From Chitinophaga pollutisoli (GTDB taxonomy: Bacteria > Bacteroidota > Bacteroidia > Chitinophagales > Chitinophagaceae), in contig NZ_CP149822.1 of the NCBI RefSeq assembly GCF_038396755.1, forward strand, positions 1,488,001 to 1,552,000: DNA of 64,000 nt, in the 5' to 3' direction. Positions 56,241 through 64,000 of the stretch are shown piece after piece (the first letter of the stretch is position 1; the number at the start of each line of letters is the position of its first letter). The notes beneath the pieces are model-generated. The model was not told the origin of the DNA and made no database searches. It saw only the letters and a program-made list of their open reading frames with translations. The position numbers and the translations under genes were made by a program.

Positions 56241-57308
56241 TTATGGTAACAAAGGAGAACATATTTTTTGTTCATCCTGTGCAGGCAGACTGTTAAGGTC
56301 TGCCTGTTTTTCTTTATAGGTAGTTCCATTCTTCCACATTGCATAAGTCAGCAGCAATATTTTACGTTGCAATGCGGTAGCACCTATCATTTTACTGGCT
56401 TTATTTCCCTGGTTGATCCGTTGGTAGACAGCAGATAGCGCGGCATTGTACCGGGATGCAACTAATGCGGGAAAGTGAAGAGCGGCCCTGATCCTGCCAT
56501 TTCCTTTCTTTGATATCCGGGTTTTGCCCTTGACACTGGTTCCTGACTCCCTTCTGACCACATCATAGCCCGCATAGCTTGCTAACTGCCTGGCATTGGC
56601 AATGAGTTCAAACCCTTGTGTTTCAGCCAGTATGATCGCAATTGTAATTACTCCTATCCCTTTAATTGTCAATAACTTATCTACTTTTTCCTGTAGCCGC
56701 TGCTCCTGCTTAACAAGCTTGGTTATAGCCGCACTGCACTTATCGATCTCTGTTTCCAGTTTCCGGATTATACCTTTGAGCGATGTCATGAGGAAAGCTG
56801 AGGGCTCATGCCCCGCCTGGGCGCTTTTTAACCGGTTGATGAAAGCGGTACGTTCTGCTTTCAGATCCGTATACAACCGGGTAAGGCTTCTTAGTTGTTT
56901 GAATATCGGGGCGGCAGGCTGCCATTGCTCCAGCTGTCTTTCCGCCGCCATTTGGGCGATAATAACTGCATCCTGCGCGTCCGTCTTGGACTTAACGTTC
57001 AGGCTCTTGCCATAGTGCTTTACTTTATTGGGTAACAACACCGAGACCCGGAACTGCAATCTATGTAAATGATAAGCCAGTGGCTCGTAATAGGTACCCG
57101 TCGCTTCCATCGCCCAACTAACCGGTATCGATGACGAACAGGATTTACGCACCCATTTGATAAGCTGGTTGAAACCTTTCATGCCGTTTTCAAAGGTCCG
57201 GACCTCGCTGAAAGAATACTTTCCCTTAGCGAACAACTGACAAAGACATGCCGTAAATGAGTCCTTGGAAATGTCAATCCCTATGCTTTGGCGCACCAGT
57301 GTTTCCAT
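56241..57308 (-). CDS. IS110-family DEDD transposase (recombinase)
   Basis: A 355-residue IS110 recombinase. The N-terminal RuvC-like domain has the DEDD residues Asp12 (SIGIDISKDSF), Glu68 (WAMEATGTYYE), Asp110 and Asp113 (KSKTDAQDAVIIA). The middle is coiled coil-like (about 175-215). The C-terminal Tnp_20 domain shows IKGIGVITIAIILAET, LASYAGYDVVRRESG and ISKKGNGRIRAAL, with the catalytic serine in this region. All four acidic residues and full length are retained, so the element may be active. In IS110 the enzyme works with a bridge RNA encoded in the non-coding end. Confidence 0.95.
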   Translation of the reverse strand: METLVRQSIGIDISKDSFTACLCQLFAKGKYSFSEVRTFENGMKGFNQLIKWVRKSCSSSIPVSWAMEATGTYYEPLAYHLHRLQFRVSVLLPNKVKHYGKSLNVKSKTDAQDAVIIAQMAAERQLEQWQPAAPIFKQLRSLTRLYTDLKAERTAFINRLKSAQAGHEPSAFLMTSLKGIIRKLETEIDKCSAAITKLVKQEQRLQEKVDKLLTIKGIGVITIAIILAETQGFELIANARQLASYAGYDVVRRESGTSVKGKTRISKKGNGRIRAALHFPALVASRYNAALSAVYQRINQGNKASKMIGATALQRKILLLTYAMWKNGTTYKEKQADLNSLPAQDEQKICSPLLP

Positions 57309-57520
57309 AGAAAGATTTTTAAGGTGACTTCCCGATTGACCCGTTTTCCTCCCTCGTCTTCCCTTTTAAATATTACACTTGCTTATCATGATGATAGCAT
57401 TAAGTACTGTCCAGACTCTGAAGAAAAAATAAAGGAAATGGAGATACCTTTTTTACGGCATGGTTCAATAACCTGCCTAGCGGTCCCACTCTCATTTCCC
57501 CAAGGTCAATCCGATTAGCA
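57309..57520 (-). ncRNA. Candidate bridge RNA region of the IS110 element
   Basis: The non-coding segment directly upstream of the transposase is where IS110-type elements encode their bridge RNA. It contains complementary segments GATTGACC (57334-57341) and GGTCAATC (57504-57511) that could close a long stem, and shorter internal pairings. The exact ends and loops cannot be decided from one copy. Confidence 0.45.
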
Positions 57521-57567
57521 TTACTACATCGGAAGAACCAATTTTGTTATCTGGTACAAATGTAAAA

Positions 57568-57622
57568 GCAGTCGCGCTGCGGACCGAAAGTACATTTTTT
57601 CCGGGATGGCGGGCGCGACTGC
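57568..57622 (-). terminator. Long-loop hairpin after lepB
   Basis: GCAGTCGCGC (57568-57577) and GCGCGACTGC (57613-57622) form a perfect 10-bp stem around about 35 bases. On the minus strand it lies about 30 bases after the lepB stop and is followed by TTTTACATTTG. Confidence 0.5.
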
Positions 57623-57650
57623 CGTTATAACAATATTACGAATGCGATGG

Positions 57651-58817
57651 TTAGCGGATGGTGCGGAACAGGCGGCTCCAGCGGATGCCGTTTTGCCCGT
57701 AGCTCATCCAGATCAGCCAGGCTTTGCCGACGATGTGGTCTTCCGGCACGTATCCCCAGAAGCGGGAATCGAGGGAACGGTGGCGGTTATCGCCCATCAT
57801 CCAGTAATAATCCATTTTGAAAGTATACGTGGTGGCGGGCTGGCCGTTGATGAAAAACTGGTTGGGGCCTTTTTCCTCCAGCGTATTGCCTTCATACACC
57901 TGTATAATGCGGCGGTACATGTTGATGGAAGCGCTGTCGAGCTTCACCGTAGCGCCTTTTTTCGGGATGTAAATCGGTCCGAAGTTATCGATGGAGAACT
58001 TGTAATTGGCTGTATCGTGGGGCCAAACATCCATTCCCCAGTCGGAGATCACGGGCGTTACGCCGGTTACGGCTTCGCCGAGACCTTCCACAGCTTTAGC
58101 CTGTCCGGGGGTCATATTCAGCTGGTTGCCGCCGTTGTACTCATCAATCCCCAGCTCTTCGAGGCGCATGGGGTTGAGGGAGCCGCCATCGCGGGTTTGT
58201 ACGGTGTAATAGCGTTCTCCGTCGGGCGGCGGGGTTTCAGCTACGCCGTTTACCACAATAATGCCGTCGCGGATCATGAGGCTGTCGCCCGGGATACCCA
58301 CGCAACGTTTGATATAGTTTTCACGTTTATCCACAGGGCGGGAGATTACGCGGTAGCTATTCCAGACAGATTCCCGGCCTTGCGTGCGAACAAGATCGGA
58401 GTAAACGGTGTTTTCTTGTACTTCGAGTGCCACGGTATCGCCTTCGGGAAAGTTGAACACCACCACATCATTCCGCTTAATATCGGAGAAACCGGGCAAA
58501 CGGCGGTATTTCCACTGCACGGCTTCAGAATACGCTTTGGTGTATTTGGTCAGCGGAAGGGTATGATGGGTAAAGGGCACGGACAGCGGTGTCATGGGGA
58601 TGCGCGGACCGTAACTAACTTTGCTCACGAAGAGGAAATCGTTGACCAGCAGCGTTTTCTCCATGGAAGGCGTAGGGATAGTGTAGGCTTCGAAAATAAA
58701 TGTCCGGATCAGGGTGGCCGCAATAATGGCGAAGATGGCAGCATCCAGCCATTCCCGCACCGCGGACTTCTTTTTCTTCGGCTGGCCGTCCTTCTTCTTC
58801 CAAAATACCAGGTTCAT
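57651..58817 (-). CDS. lepB: Signal peptidase I
   Basis: A 388-residue type I signal peptidase that cleaves signal peptides of exported proteins. It has one N-terminal membrane anchor (about 24-44). The catalytic serine is Ser51 in IPTPSMEKTLLVNDF and the lysine is in NYIKRCVGIPGDSLMI. The C-terminal blocks MMGDNRHRSLDSRFWGYVPE and WLIWMS are present. A long insertion between these blocks is typical of Bacteroidota enzymes. It is divergent from the MerR-type gene. Confidence 0.96.
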   Translation of the reverse strand: MNLVFWKKKDGQPKKKKSAVREWLDAAIFAIIAATLIRTFIFEAYTIPTPSMEKTLLVNDFLFVSKVSYGPRIPMTPLSVPFTHHTLPLTKYTKAYSEAVQWKYRRLPGFSDIKRNDVVVFNFPEGDTVALEVQENTVYSDLVRTQGRESVWNSYRVISRPVDKRENYIKRCVGIPGDSLMIRDGIIVVNGVAETPPPDGERYYTVQTRDGGSLNPMRLEELGIDEYNGGNQLNMTPGQAKAVEGLGEAVTGVTPVISDWGMDVWPHDTANYKFSIDNFGPIYIPKKGATVKLDSASINMYRRIIQVYEGNTLEEKGPNQFFINGQPATTYTFKMDYYWMMGDNRHRSLDSRFWGYVPEDHIVGKAWLIWMSYGQNGIRWSRLFRTIR

Positions 58818-58953
58818 GCGATGTGTTTTAGTTTATTTTATCAACAAATATAATATTCTGTTAATTGTCAGCTGTTTTTTCTGAAGATAAAGTTTTCTTA
58901 AAAAATACCACGTAAGTTTCCATTTGAAAACAACGGTTGAACCACTTTATTTC

Positions 58954-58961
58954 TATTTTTG
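58954..58961 (+). promoter_or_regulatory. -7 element TATTTTTG before the MerR-type gene
   Basis: A perfect TAnnTTTG match, 21 bases upstream of the TTG start at 58983. It supports the later TTG as start because an earlier TTG would lie inside this element. A TTTG lies further upstream, but its spacing is not ideal. Confidence 0.4.
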
Positions 58962-58982
58962 TTTAATTCTATATCCAGGACT

Positions 58983-59882
58983 TTGAACAGCTTTACGATA
59001 AAAGATATTGAAAGCCTGACCGGCATTAAGGCGCATACCATCCGCATATGGGAGCAGCGCTACAATGTGCTGCGCCCAAAGCGGAAAGACACGAATCACC
59101 GCGTTTACGACAACGGCGACCTGAAGCACATCATGCGCATTGCGTACCTATACCGGCATGGTTACAAGATTTCGAAAATCGTGGGGATGACGGAAGAGGA
59201 AATAAAACAGCTTTCGCTGGAAGAAACCGGTCATAAAGGCAACCACCTCTACCAGGTTTATATCAACCAGCTGGTGGAAGCGATGATCGACTTCGACCAG
59301 ATCCGTTTCGAAAAGATCTTTCATAACGTGTTGCTCCGCATGGGATTCGAGCAATGCATCCTCAAAGTCATCTACCCGTACCTGGAACGCATCGGCCTGC
59401 TCTGGCTGGTGGACTGTGTTATCCCCGCACAGGAACATTTCGCCGCCAATATCATCCGCAAAAAACTCATGGTTGCCATCGACGGGCTCGACATTCCGCA
59501 GCACCCGACCGAGTGCTTCATGGTATTCCTTCCGGAAGGAGAATGGCACGAAATCCCCCTGCTGTTTATGCATTATATGCTGAAGAGAAACGGCTGTACA
59601 GTGGTGAACTTCGGCGCCAACGTCCCGCTGGAAGACCTCCTCTTCTACACCGACCGCAAGCAGGTCGATCATATCTACACCCACATCATCACCAACTTCC
59701 CGCAGCGCACGCTCGACAATTTCGTGAAAGACCTCGGCCGCCTGTTTCCCACCATCCCCGTCACGATTTCCGGACCGCAGATCGCGCGCATCTCCGTACC
59801 CATCCCCGAAAACGTGAAAGTGCTCCTTTCGATGGATGAGGTGCTCCAATACGCCCGCCGCAAGCAGGTGCCCGCTTCCTGA
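58983..59882 (+). CDS. MerR-family regulator with B12-binding-type domain
   Basis: A 299-residue regulator of the CarH/LitR build. The MerR helix-turn-helix domain is TIKDIESLTGIKAHTIRIWE with RYNVLRPKRKD, at about 1-70. A four-helix B12-binding domain (IDFDQIRFEKIFHNVLLR, IPAQEHFAANII) and a Rossmann-type cobalamin-binding domain follow. The DxHxxG motif is changed to EWHEIP, so the histidine is kept but flanking residues differ. It might respond to cobalamin and light or to another signal. The start is probably the TTG at 58983, which gives the usual MNSFTIKDIE opening. Confidence 0.88.
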   Translation: MNSFTIKDIESLTGIKAHTIRIWEQRYNVLRPKRKDTNHRVYDNGDLKHIMRIAYLYRHGYKISKIVGMTEEEIKQLSLEETGHKGNHLYQVYINQLVEAMIDFDQIRFEKIFHNVLLRMGFEQCILKVIYPYLERIGLLWLVDCVIPAQEHFAANIIRKKLMVAIDGLDIPQHPTECFMVFLPEGEWHEIPLLFMHYMLKRNGCTVVNFGANVPLEDLLFYTDRKQVDHIYTHIITNFPQRTLDNFVKDLGRLFPTIPVTISGPQIARISVPIPENVKVLLSMDEVLQYARRKQVPAS

Positions 59883-59889
59883 GCGCAGA

Positions 59890-60543
59890 TTACAACAGAT
59901 TTTTTTCGAGGATCGTACTGATTTCCGGCGCACGGTTCATGATCATGAAGTGCCCGCCTTTGAGGATCGTATGCGTGGGGGTTACATACCGCCGCGGGAA
60001 CGGCCTGTCGCTGCTGCCATGGATATGCAGCAGGCCCGGCGGCGTCCAGTCGTTGTTCCATTGCAGGATGGCTCCCAGCGCCCAACGCATGTAACGGAGG
60101 TCTTTCTTGCCGAGGTAATCGTCGAGCAGGCGGCGCTCCGCTTCGCTGCCGCATTGCATAAAGAGTTGCACCACGAAGCGCCGGTTGGTGAACAGCAGCC
60201 TGTCGGGCAGGCGGTTTAATACTTTGTTCGCGAAACTATTGTAGTACGGCGGCAGTTCCTGCCGGGATTTGACGCTGGAAATGAGCACCACCTGGCGCAC
60301 GGGCAGCTGCCGCGCAATTTCAATGCTCATCATGCCGCCGAAGGAAAGTCCGACGAGGATGGGTTCCGGATGGAGGATCCTCCGCGCCATGCGCCCCGCA
60401 TATTCGCCGATGGGCTCCCCGGCGTTGAGGGGCGTAATCCAGGGAAGGTAATGCACTTCGCAGTCAGCCGGAAACACCAGCCGCTCGAACACCCGTTCGT
60501 CGGCCCCGAGGCCGCTGATCAGGTATATATGCCTTTTACTCAT
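59890..60543 (-). CDS. Alpha/beta hydrolase
   Basis: A 217-residue soluble hydrolase. The nucleophile elbow is VGLSFGGMMSIEIA, with the serine between two glycines. The late catalytic histidine lies in LKGGHFMIMNRAPE and the acid in HIHGSSDRPFP. The short size suggests a small esterase- or peptidase-type enzyme; the substrate is unknown. Its start overlaps the response regulator stop by 8 bases, so it is probably in the same transcript. Confidence 0.88.
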   Translation of the reverse strand: MSKRHIYLISGLGADERVFERLVFPADCEVHYLPWITPLNAGEPIGEYAGRMARRILHPEPILVGLSFGGMMSIEIARQLPVRQVVLISSVKSRQELPPYYNSFANKVLNRLPDRLLFTNRRFVVQLFMQCGSEAERRLLDDYLGKKDLRYMRWALGAILQWNNDWTPPGLLHIHGSSDRPFPRRYVTPTHTILKGGHFMIMNRAPEISTILEKNLL

Positions 60544-61912
60544 CCCCGCCGGAAATTTTGCGAATGTCGTAACGCTCCATCTTGTTGTAAAGATGGCTTC
60601 GCTGGATGTCCAGCGCCTGCGCGGTTTTGCTTACGTTCCATCCGTTTTTTTGCAACATGAATTCGATGAATATCTTTTCCACTTCGTCCCGGAAGTCGTG
60701 CAGTTTCGTTAATACGAGCAGCTCGTCATTCAGGTAGTGGCTTTTTTTGTCGTGATTGGGCACTACGTAATTTTCCACGTCATCGGCCGTGATGGTTTTC
60801 CCGGAAAGGATCACCAGTCTTTCCACCACGTTCCGCAGTTCGCGGATATTGCCTGTCCATTGATGGTGCTGCAACGCTTTCATCGCGTCTTTATCCGCCG
60901 TTTTGCGGGCCATGCCGTATTCCGCGCACACCAGGTCCAGGAAGTGATCGACCAGCAGGGGAATATCGTCGCGGCGGTCATTGAGCGAAGGCACGTGGAT
61001 GAGGATCACGCTGAGGCGGTGGTAAAGGTCGAGGCGGAAGTTTTTGTCTTCCACTTCTTTCAGCAAATCTTTATTGGTTGCCGCCACCACGCGCACGTCC
61101 ACGCTGATTTCCTTGTCGCCGCCCACGCGCGTGATTTTCCCTTCCTGCAAGGCGCGCAGCACTTTGGCCTGGGCGCTGAGGCTCATATCGCCGATTTCGT
61201 CGAGGAAGAGGGTGCCACCGCTCGCCTGCTCAAATTTACCGATGCGTTGCTTCACCGCGGAGGTGAAAGAACCTTTCTCGTGGCCGAACAGTTCGGATTC
61301 GATGAGCTCGGAGGGTATGGCCGCGCAGTTCACTTCCACCATCGGGCCGCCGGAGCGGTTGCTGTAAGCGTGTATCCAGCGGGCCACGAGCTCCTTGCCC
61401 GCGCCGTTTTCGCCGGTAACGAGCACCCGCGCGTCTGTCGGCGCTACTTTATGAATAGTATCCTTGATTTTTACAATAGGGCCCGATTCGCCAATCATAT
61501 CGGGTGTTTTGTTCACCTTTTTGCGCAGCGTTTTGGTTTCGGCCACCAACGTGGTTTTGTCCAGCGCGTTGCGGAGGGTGATGAGGAGACGGTTGAGGTC
61601 GGGCGGTTTGGAGATATAATCGAATGCGCCCTTTTTCACTGCATCTACCGCCGTGTCGATATTACCGTGGCCGGACACCATGATGATGGGCACGTCGCCA
61701 TTGATCTCGCGGGCCTTCTCGAGGAATTCGAGCCCGTCCATCTTCGGCATTTTGATATCGCACAATACGGCGTCGTAGGTTTTGGCCTGGAACATTTTGA
61801 AGCCTTCGGCTCCATCGGCCGCTTCGTCGATTTTATACCCCTCGTAGCTCAGGATTTCGGTGAGCGTTTTCCGGATGCTCTTTTCGTCGTCGATGATCAG
61901 AATGTTGGCCAT
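60536..61912 (-). CDS. NtrC-type sigma-54-dependent response regulator
   Basis: A 458-residue regulator. The receiver domain (1 to about 120) has the phosphorylated Asp52 in VLCDIKMPKMDG. The AAA+ domain has Walker A GENGAGKE, the Walker B region GGTLFLDEIGDM and the loop GSFTSA in place of GAFTGA. A Fis-type helix-turn-helix closes the protein (NGWNVSKTAQALDIQRSHLY). It would activate sigma-54 promoters after phosphorylation by an unidentified sensor kinase, which is not in the window. GSFTSA is found in Bacteroidota homologues, as far as I recall. Confidence 0.95.
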   Translation of the reverse strand: MANILIIDDEKSIRKTLTEILSYEGYKIDEAADGAEGFKMFQAKTYDAVLCDIKMPKMDGLEFLEKAREINGDVPIIMVSGHGNIDTAVDAVKKGAFDYISKPPDLNRLLITLRNALDKTTLVAETKTLRKKVNKTPDMIGESGPIVKIKDTIHKVAPTDARVLVTGENGAGKELVARWIHAYSNRSGGPMVEVNCAAIPSELIESELFGHEKGSFTSAVKQRIGKFEQASGGTLFLDEIGDMSLSAQAKVLRALQEGKITRVGGDKEISVDVRVVAATNKDLLKEVEDKNFRLDLYHRLSVILIHVPSLNDRRDDIPLLVDHFLDLVCAEYGMARKTADKDAMKALQHHQWTGNIRELRNVVERLVILSGKTITADDVENYVVPNHDKKSHYLNDELLVLTKLHDFRDEVEKIFIEFMLQKNGWNVSKTAQALDIQRSHLYNKMERYDIRKISGGDE

Positions 61913-62094
61913 AGTATGTCTATTATTTTAAACACGGCAAAAATAACAAGAAACGGCCGATGTAGCGCAATTCACTTACTTTAAACGGCAGCGAATTAAA
62001 AAAATATACCAGGACGGGCGTTTTGGGCAAATAAAGTCTACCAATCTTGTCGGTTTTATCTGTAATTTTAGCCCGACACAGGTAACTATACGTT

Positions 62095-62898
62095 ATGATG
62101 CACCCACTACTCGAATTATTGAAACAGCGGCATGCTGCAGCCGGCGTCGTGGCTTATCCCAGTTCTGAAGCCGTGTGGCAGTTCTGCAACGACCTGATCA
62201 ACTGGCTGTTCCCGGAGCATAGCGGCCGGGTGATGGATGATGCTGCCATCGAGCAATACGCGGTGCGGCTGGAAACGCAGCTGAACGAGCTGTTGCAGCA
62301 TATTGCCGCGCAATTGCCGGAGTCTCCCGAGGCGGTGAGCCGCCAGTTTATGGAGATGGTGCCGGGCATTTACGCGGATCTGACCAAAGACGCGGAGGCC
62401 ATCCTACAGGGCGACCCTGCCGCCACCTGCATCTACGAAGTAATCAGGGCGTATCCCGGATTTTTCGCGATTGCGGCTTACCGCGTGGCGCATGGGCTCC
62501 ATTTGCTGGAAGTGCCCCTCCTCCCCCGCGTCATCACCGAATACGCGCACGCCAGAACGGGGGTCGACATCCACCCCGCGGCGGAGATCGCGCCGTATTT
62601 CTGTATCGACCATGGCACGGGGATCGTGATCGGCGAAACCACCGTCATCGGCCCACAAGTGAAAATATACCAGGGCGTTACGCTGGGCGCCCTCAGCATC
62701 GACAAAACGATGGCCCGCGCCAAGCGCCACCCTACTATCGAGGAAGGCGTGGTAATTTACGCCGGCGCCACTATCCTCGGCGGAGACACCATCATCGGGC
62801 ACCACAGCGTCATCGGCGGGAATGTATGGCTCATCAAATCGGTGGAGCCCCATTCCAGGATTTATTACAAAGCAGACGGCAGTATAAAAGTTATTTAA
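62095..62898 (+). CDS. cysE: Serine O-acetyltransferase
   Basis: A 267-residue enzyme of the long EpsC-type. An alpha-helical N-terminal part (1 to about 140) precedes a left-handed beta-helix with hexapeptide repeats: GVDIHPAAEIAPYFCIDHGTG, IVIGETTVIGPQVKIYQGVT and IGHHSVIGGNVWL. The catalytic His is in CIDHGTGIVIGE. It acetylates serine to O-acetylserine for cysteine synthesis. The cysteine synthase gene follows 5 bases downstream. Confidence 0.95.
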   Translation: MMHPLLELLKQRHAAAGVVAYPSSEAVWQFCNDLINWLFPEHSGRVMDDAAIEQYAVRLETQLNELLQHIAAQLPESPEAVSRQFMEMVPGIYADLTKDAEAILQGDPAATCIYEVIRAYPGFFAIAAYRVAHGLHLLEVPLLPRVITEYAHARTGVDIHPAAEIAPYFCIDHGTGIVIGETTVIGPQVKIYQGVTLGALSIDKTMARAKRHPTIEEGVVIYAGATILGGDTIIGHHSVIGGNVWLIKSVEPHSRIYYKADGSIKVI

Positions 62899-62903
62899 AT
62901 CGT

Positions 62904-63787
62904 ATGAGCACAGTACTGGATTTAGTGGGCAACACCCCCATGGTGGCCCTGCAACGCATCCCGGAAAACCCCGACGTCACCATCTACGCCAAGCTGGAAG
63001 GCACCAATCCCGGCGGCAGCGTGAAAGACAGGGCGGCCTACGGGATGATCAAAGGCGCGCTCGACCGCGGCGAGATCCGCCCCGGCATCAAACTGATCGA
63101 AGCCACCAGCGGCAACACCGGCATCGCGCTGGCCATGATCGCCAACCTCTTCAACGTGGGAATCGAAATCGTTATGCCCGAAGACGCTACCCGCGAGCGC
63201 GTGCTCACCATGGAAGCCTTCGGCGCGAAAGTAGTGCTCACGCCCAAAGAGCAAAGCATGGAAGGCGCGATCGACTACGCGCATGCGCAGGTGGAAAAAG
63301 GCGGTTATTTCATGCTGAACCAATTCGCCAATCCCGATAACTACGGCATGCACTACCGCACTACCGGCCCCGAGATCTGGCGCGACACGCGGCACGGCAT
63401 CACCCATTTCGTGTCGGCCATGGGCACCACGGGAACGATTATGGGTGTATCACGCTTTTGAAAGAAGTGAAGCCCGGCGTGCAGATTGTAGGCTGCCAGC
63501 CGACCGACGGCAGCAAGATCCCCGGCATCCGCAAATGGCCGGAAGCCTACCTCCCGAAGATTTTCGAGCGGCAGCGGGTAGACCGGATCATGGATATCTC
63601 AGAGGCGGAAGCGCGGGAAATGACCAACCGGCTGGCGCGGGAAGAAGCGATCTTCTGCGGTATGTCCAGCGGTGGCGCAGTAGCGGCGGCAGTAAGGGTA
63701 GCGAAGGAACTAACGAGCGGGGTGATCGTGTGCATCATCTGCGACCGCGGCGACCGCTATCTCAGCACCGATCTTTTCGGACAATAA
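62904..63787 (+). pseudogene. cysM: Cysteine synthase (O-acetylserine sulfhydrylase, CysM-type), frameshifted
   Basis: A PLP enzyme that makes cysteine from O-acetylserine. From the ATG at 62904 it opens MSTVLDLVGNTPMVAL, with the PLP lysine at Lys41 (GGSVKDRAA), the SGNTGIALAM loop and the GTTGTIMG phosphate loop. The frame stops after GVSRF; the continuation in the next frame (LKEVKPGVQIVGCQPTDGSK, then FCGMSSGGAVAA) is intact to 63787. One more T in the run at 63456-63459 would restore SRFLKEVKPG. It is the partner of cysE just upstream. A sequencing error is likely. Confidence 0.93.
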
Positions 63788-63870
63788 TTTCAACTTTCTA
63801 TATCATCAACCATCAATCGGCGGCCGCGCTCCCCAGGGGGCGCGGTTCGTATTTGCGGACGGGCCGGGTC
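63788..63870. other. GC-rich hairpin between cysM and the following gene
   Basis: CCGCGCTCCCC (63824-63834) can pair with GGGGGCGCGG (63836-63845). No T run follows, so it is an RNA end structure at most. Confidence 0.4.
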
Positions 63871-63901
63871 AAAAAAAGCTGCGCCCTTTTGGGAGCGCAG
63901 C
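63871..63901 (-). terminator. Terminator of the last, partial gene
   Basis: GCTGCGCCC (63878-63886) pairs with GGGAGCGCAGC (63891-63901). On the minus strand the stem is followed by TTTTTTT. Confidence 0.88.
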
Positions 63902-63928
63902 GATGATTATGCACTGTAAAGTTGACAA

Positions 63929-64000
63929 TTACTTTTTCATGTACATCACTTCCTTCACCAGTTTCACCGTACGCTCGATGTCGGGCAGGTACAGTTTCAC
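63929..64000 (-). CDS. C-terminal end of an unidentified gene (runs off the window)
   Basis: On the minus strand, codons read ...VKLYLPDIERTVKLVKEVMY followed by MKK and TAA at 63929-63931. A terminator lies directly downstream, which supports a real gene end. Only 23 residues are visible, too few to name the protein. Confidence 0.65.
   Translation of the reverse strand: MKLYLPDIERTVKLVKEVMYMKK

Larger units (their letters stand above)
56190..57560 (-). mobile_element. IS110-family insertion element (ends approximate)
   Basis: The element consists of a single transposase gene plus a non-coding stretch of about 200-250 bases upstream of it. IS110 elements lack terminal inverted repeats, so the limits are set only by the neighbours: cdd begins at 56183 and the likely lepB terminator at 57568. 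It inserted between cdd and lepB without breaking either gene. Confidence 0.8.

Overview
The window reads as a chromosomal segment of a moderately GC-rich Bacteroidota, most likely a Chitinophaga-like member of the Chitinophagaceae. Reasons: a SusC-type TonB receptor with an STN domain beside an ECF sigma factor and a FecR/DUF4974 anti-sigma factor; a YtxJ-type bacillithiol protein; a long RHS/YD protein of the Bacteroidota type; plugless and OmpA-type barrels; MerR-B12 and NtrC-type regulators; -7 boxes close to TAnnTTTG; and frequent TTG/GTG starts with weak Shine-Dalgarno sites. The genus is inferred from protein character only.

Layout. 1-2.8 kb: the N-terminal end of a SusC receptor, then FecR and the ECF sigma factor, a cell-surface signalling set. 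2.9-8.5 kb: aroQ and ubiX, a small lipoprotein with ytxJ, a Mpl-type Mur ligase, a DEDDh exonuclease, a polyprenol-phosphate mannosyltransferase and an EamA transporter. 8.6-18.8 kb: a frameshifted S9 peptidase, a short AraC regulator, GNAT and DUF4230 genes, an RRM protein, a frameshifted dihydrolipoyl acyltransferase, cinA, a thioesterase and DoxX. 18.8-24.8 kb: two perfect DnaA boxes beside an AT-rich stretch, then a three-gene envelope operon (TPR protein, plugless barrel, HU-CCDC81/SPOR protein). 24.9-30.1 kb: an RHS/YD protein, a non-coding array of four ~90-bp repeats, and a lipoprotein. 30.4-40.5 kb: an RfbD-like reductase, prolyl oligopeptidase, pfkA-pyk, an MFS transporter, a semialdehyde dehydrogenase and a DUF6807 protein. 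40.6-42.4 kb: a cytosolic gingipain-family (C25) peptidase overlapping a small partner gene. 42.4-48.3 kb: dipeptide epimerase, MalQ with starch-binding domains, a two-gene module whose second gene looks like an internally deleted ADP-ribosyltransferase-type toxin, and an alpha/beta hydrolase lipoprotein. 48.4-56.2 kb: dnaK, OmpA-type protein, a small barrel, argS, TPR protein and cdd. 56.2-57.6 kb: an IS110-family element with a candidate bridge-RNA region. 57.6-64 kb: lepB, MerR-B12 regulator, hydrolase, NtrC-type response regulator, cysE, frameshifted cysM, and the 3' end of a further gene.

Three conserved genes (S9 peptidase, E2 acyltransferase, cysM) each carry an apparent one-base deletion in a short homopolymer. 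The shared pattern suggests base-calling errors rather than three real mutations. The most system-like items are the C25 peptidase/small-protein pair, the tandem repeat array, the degraded toxin module and the IS110 element with its non-coding region.
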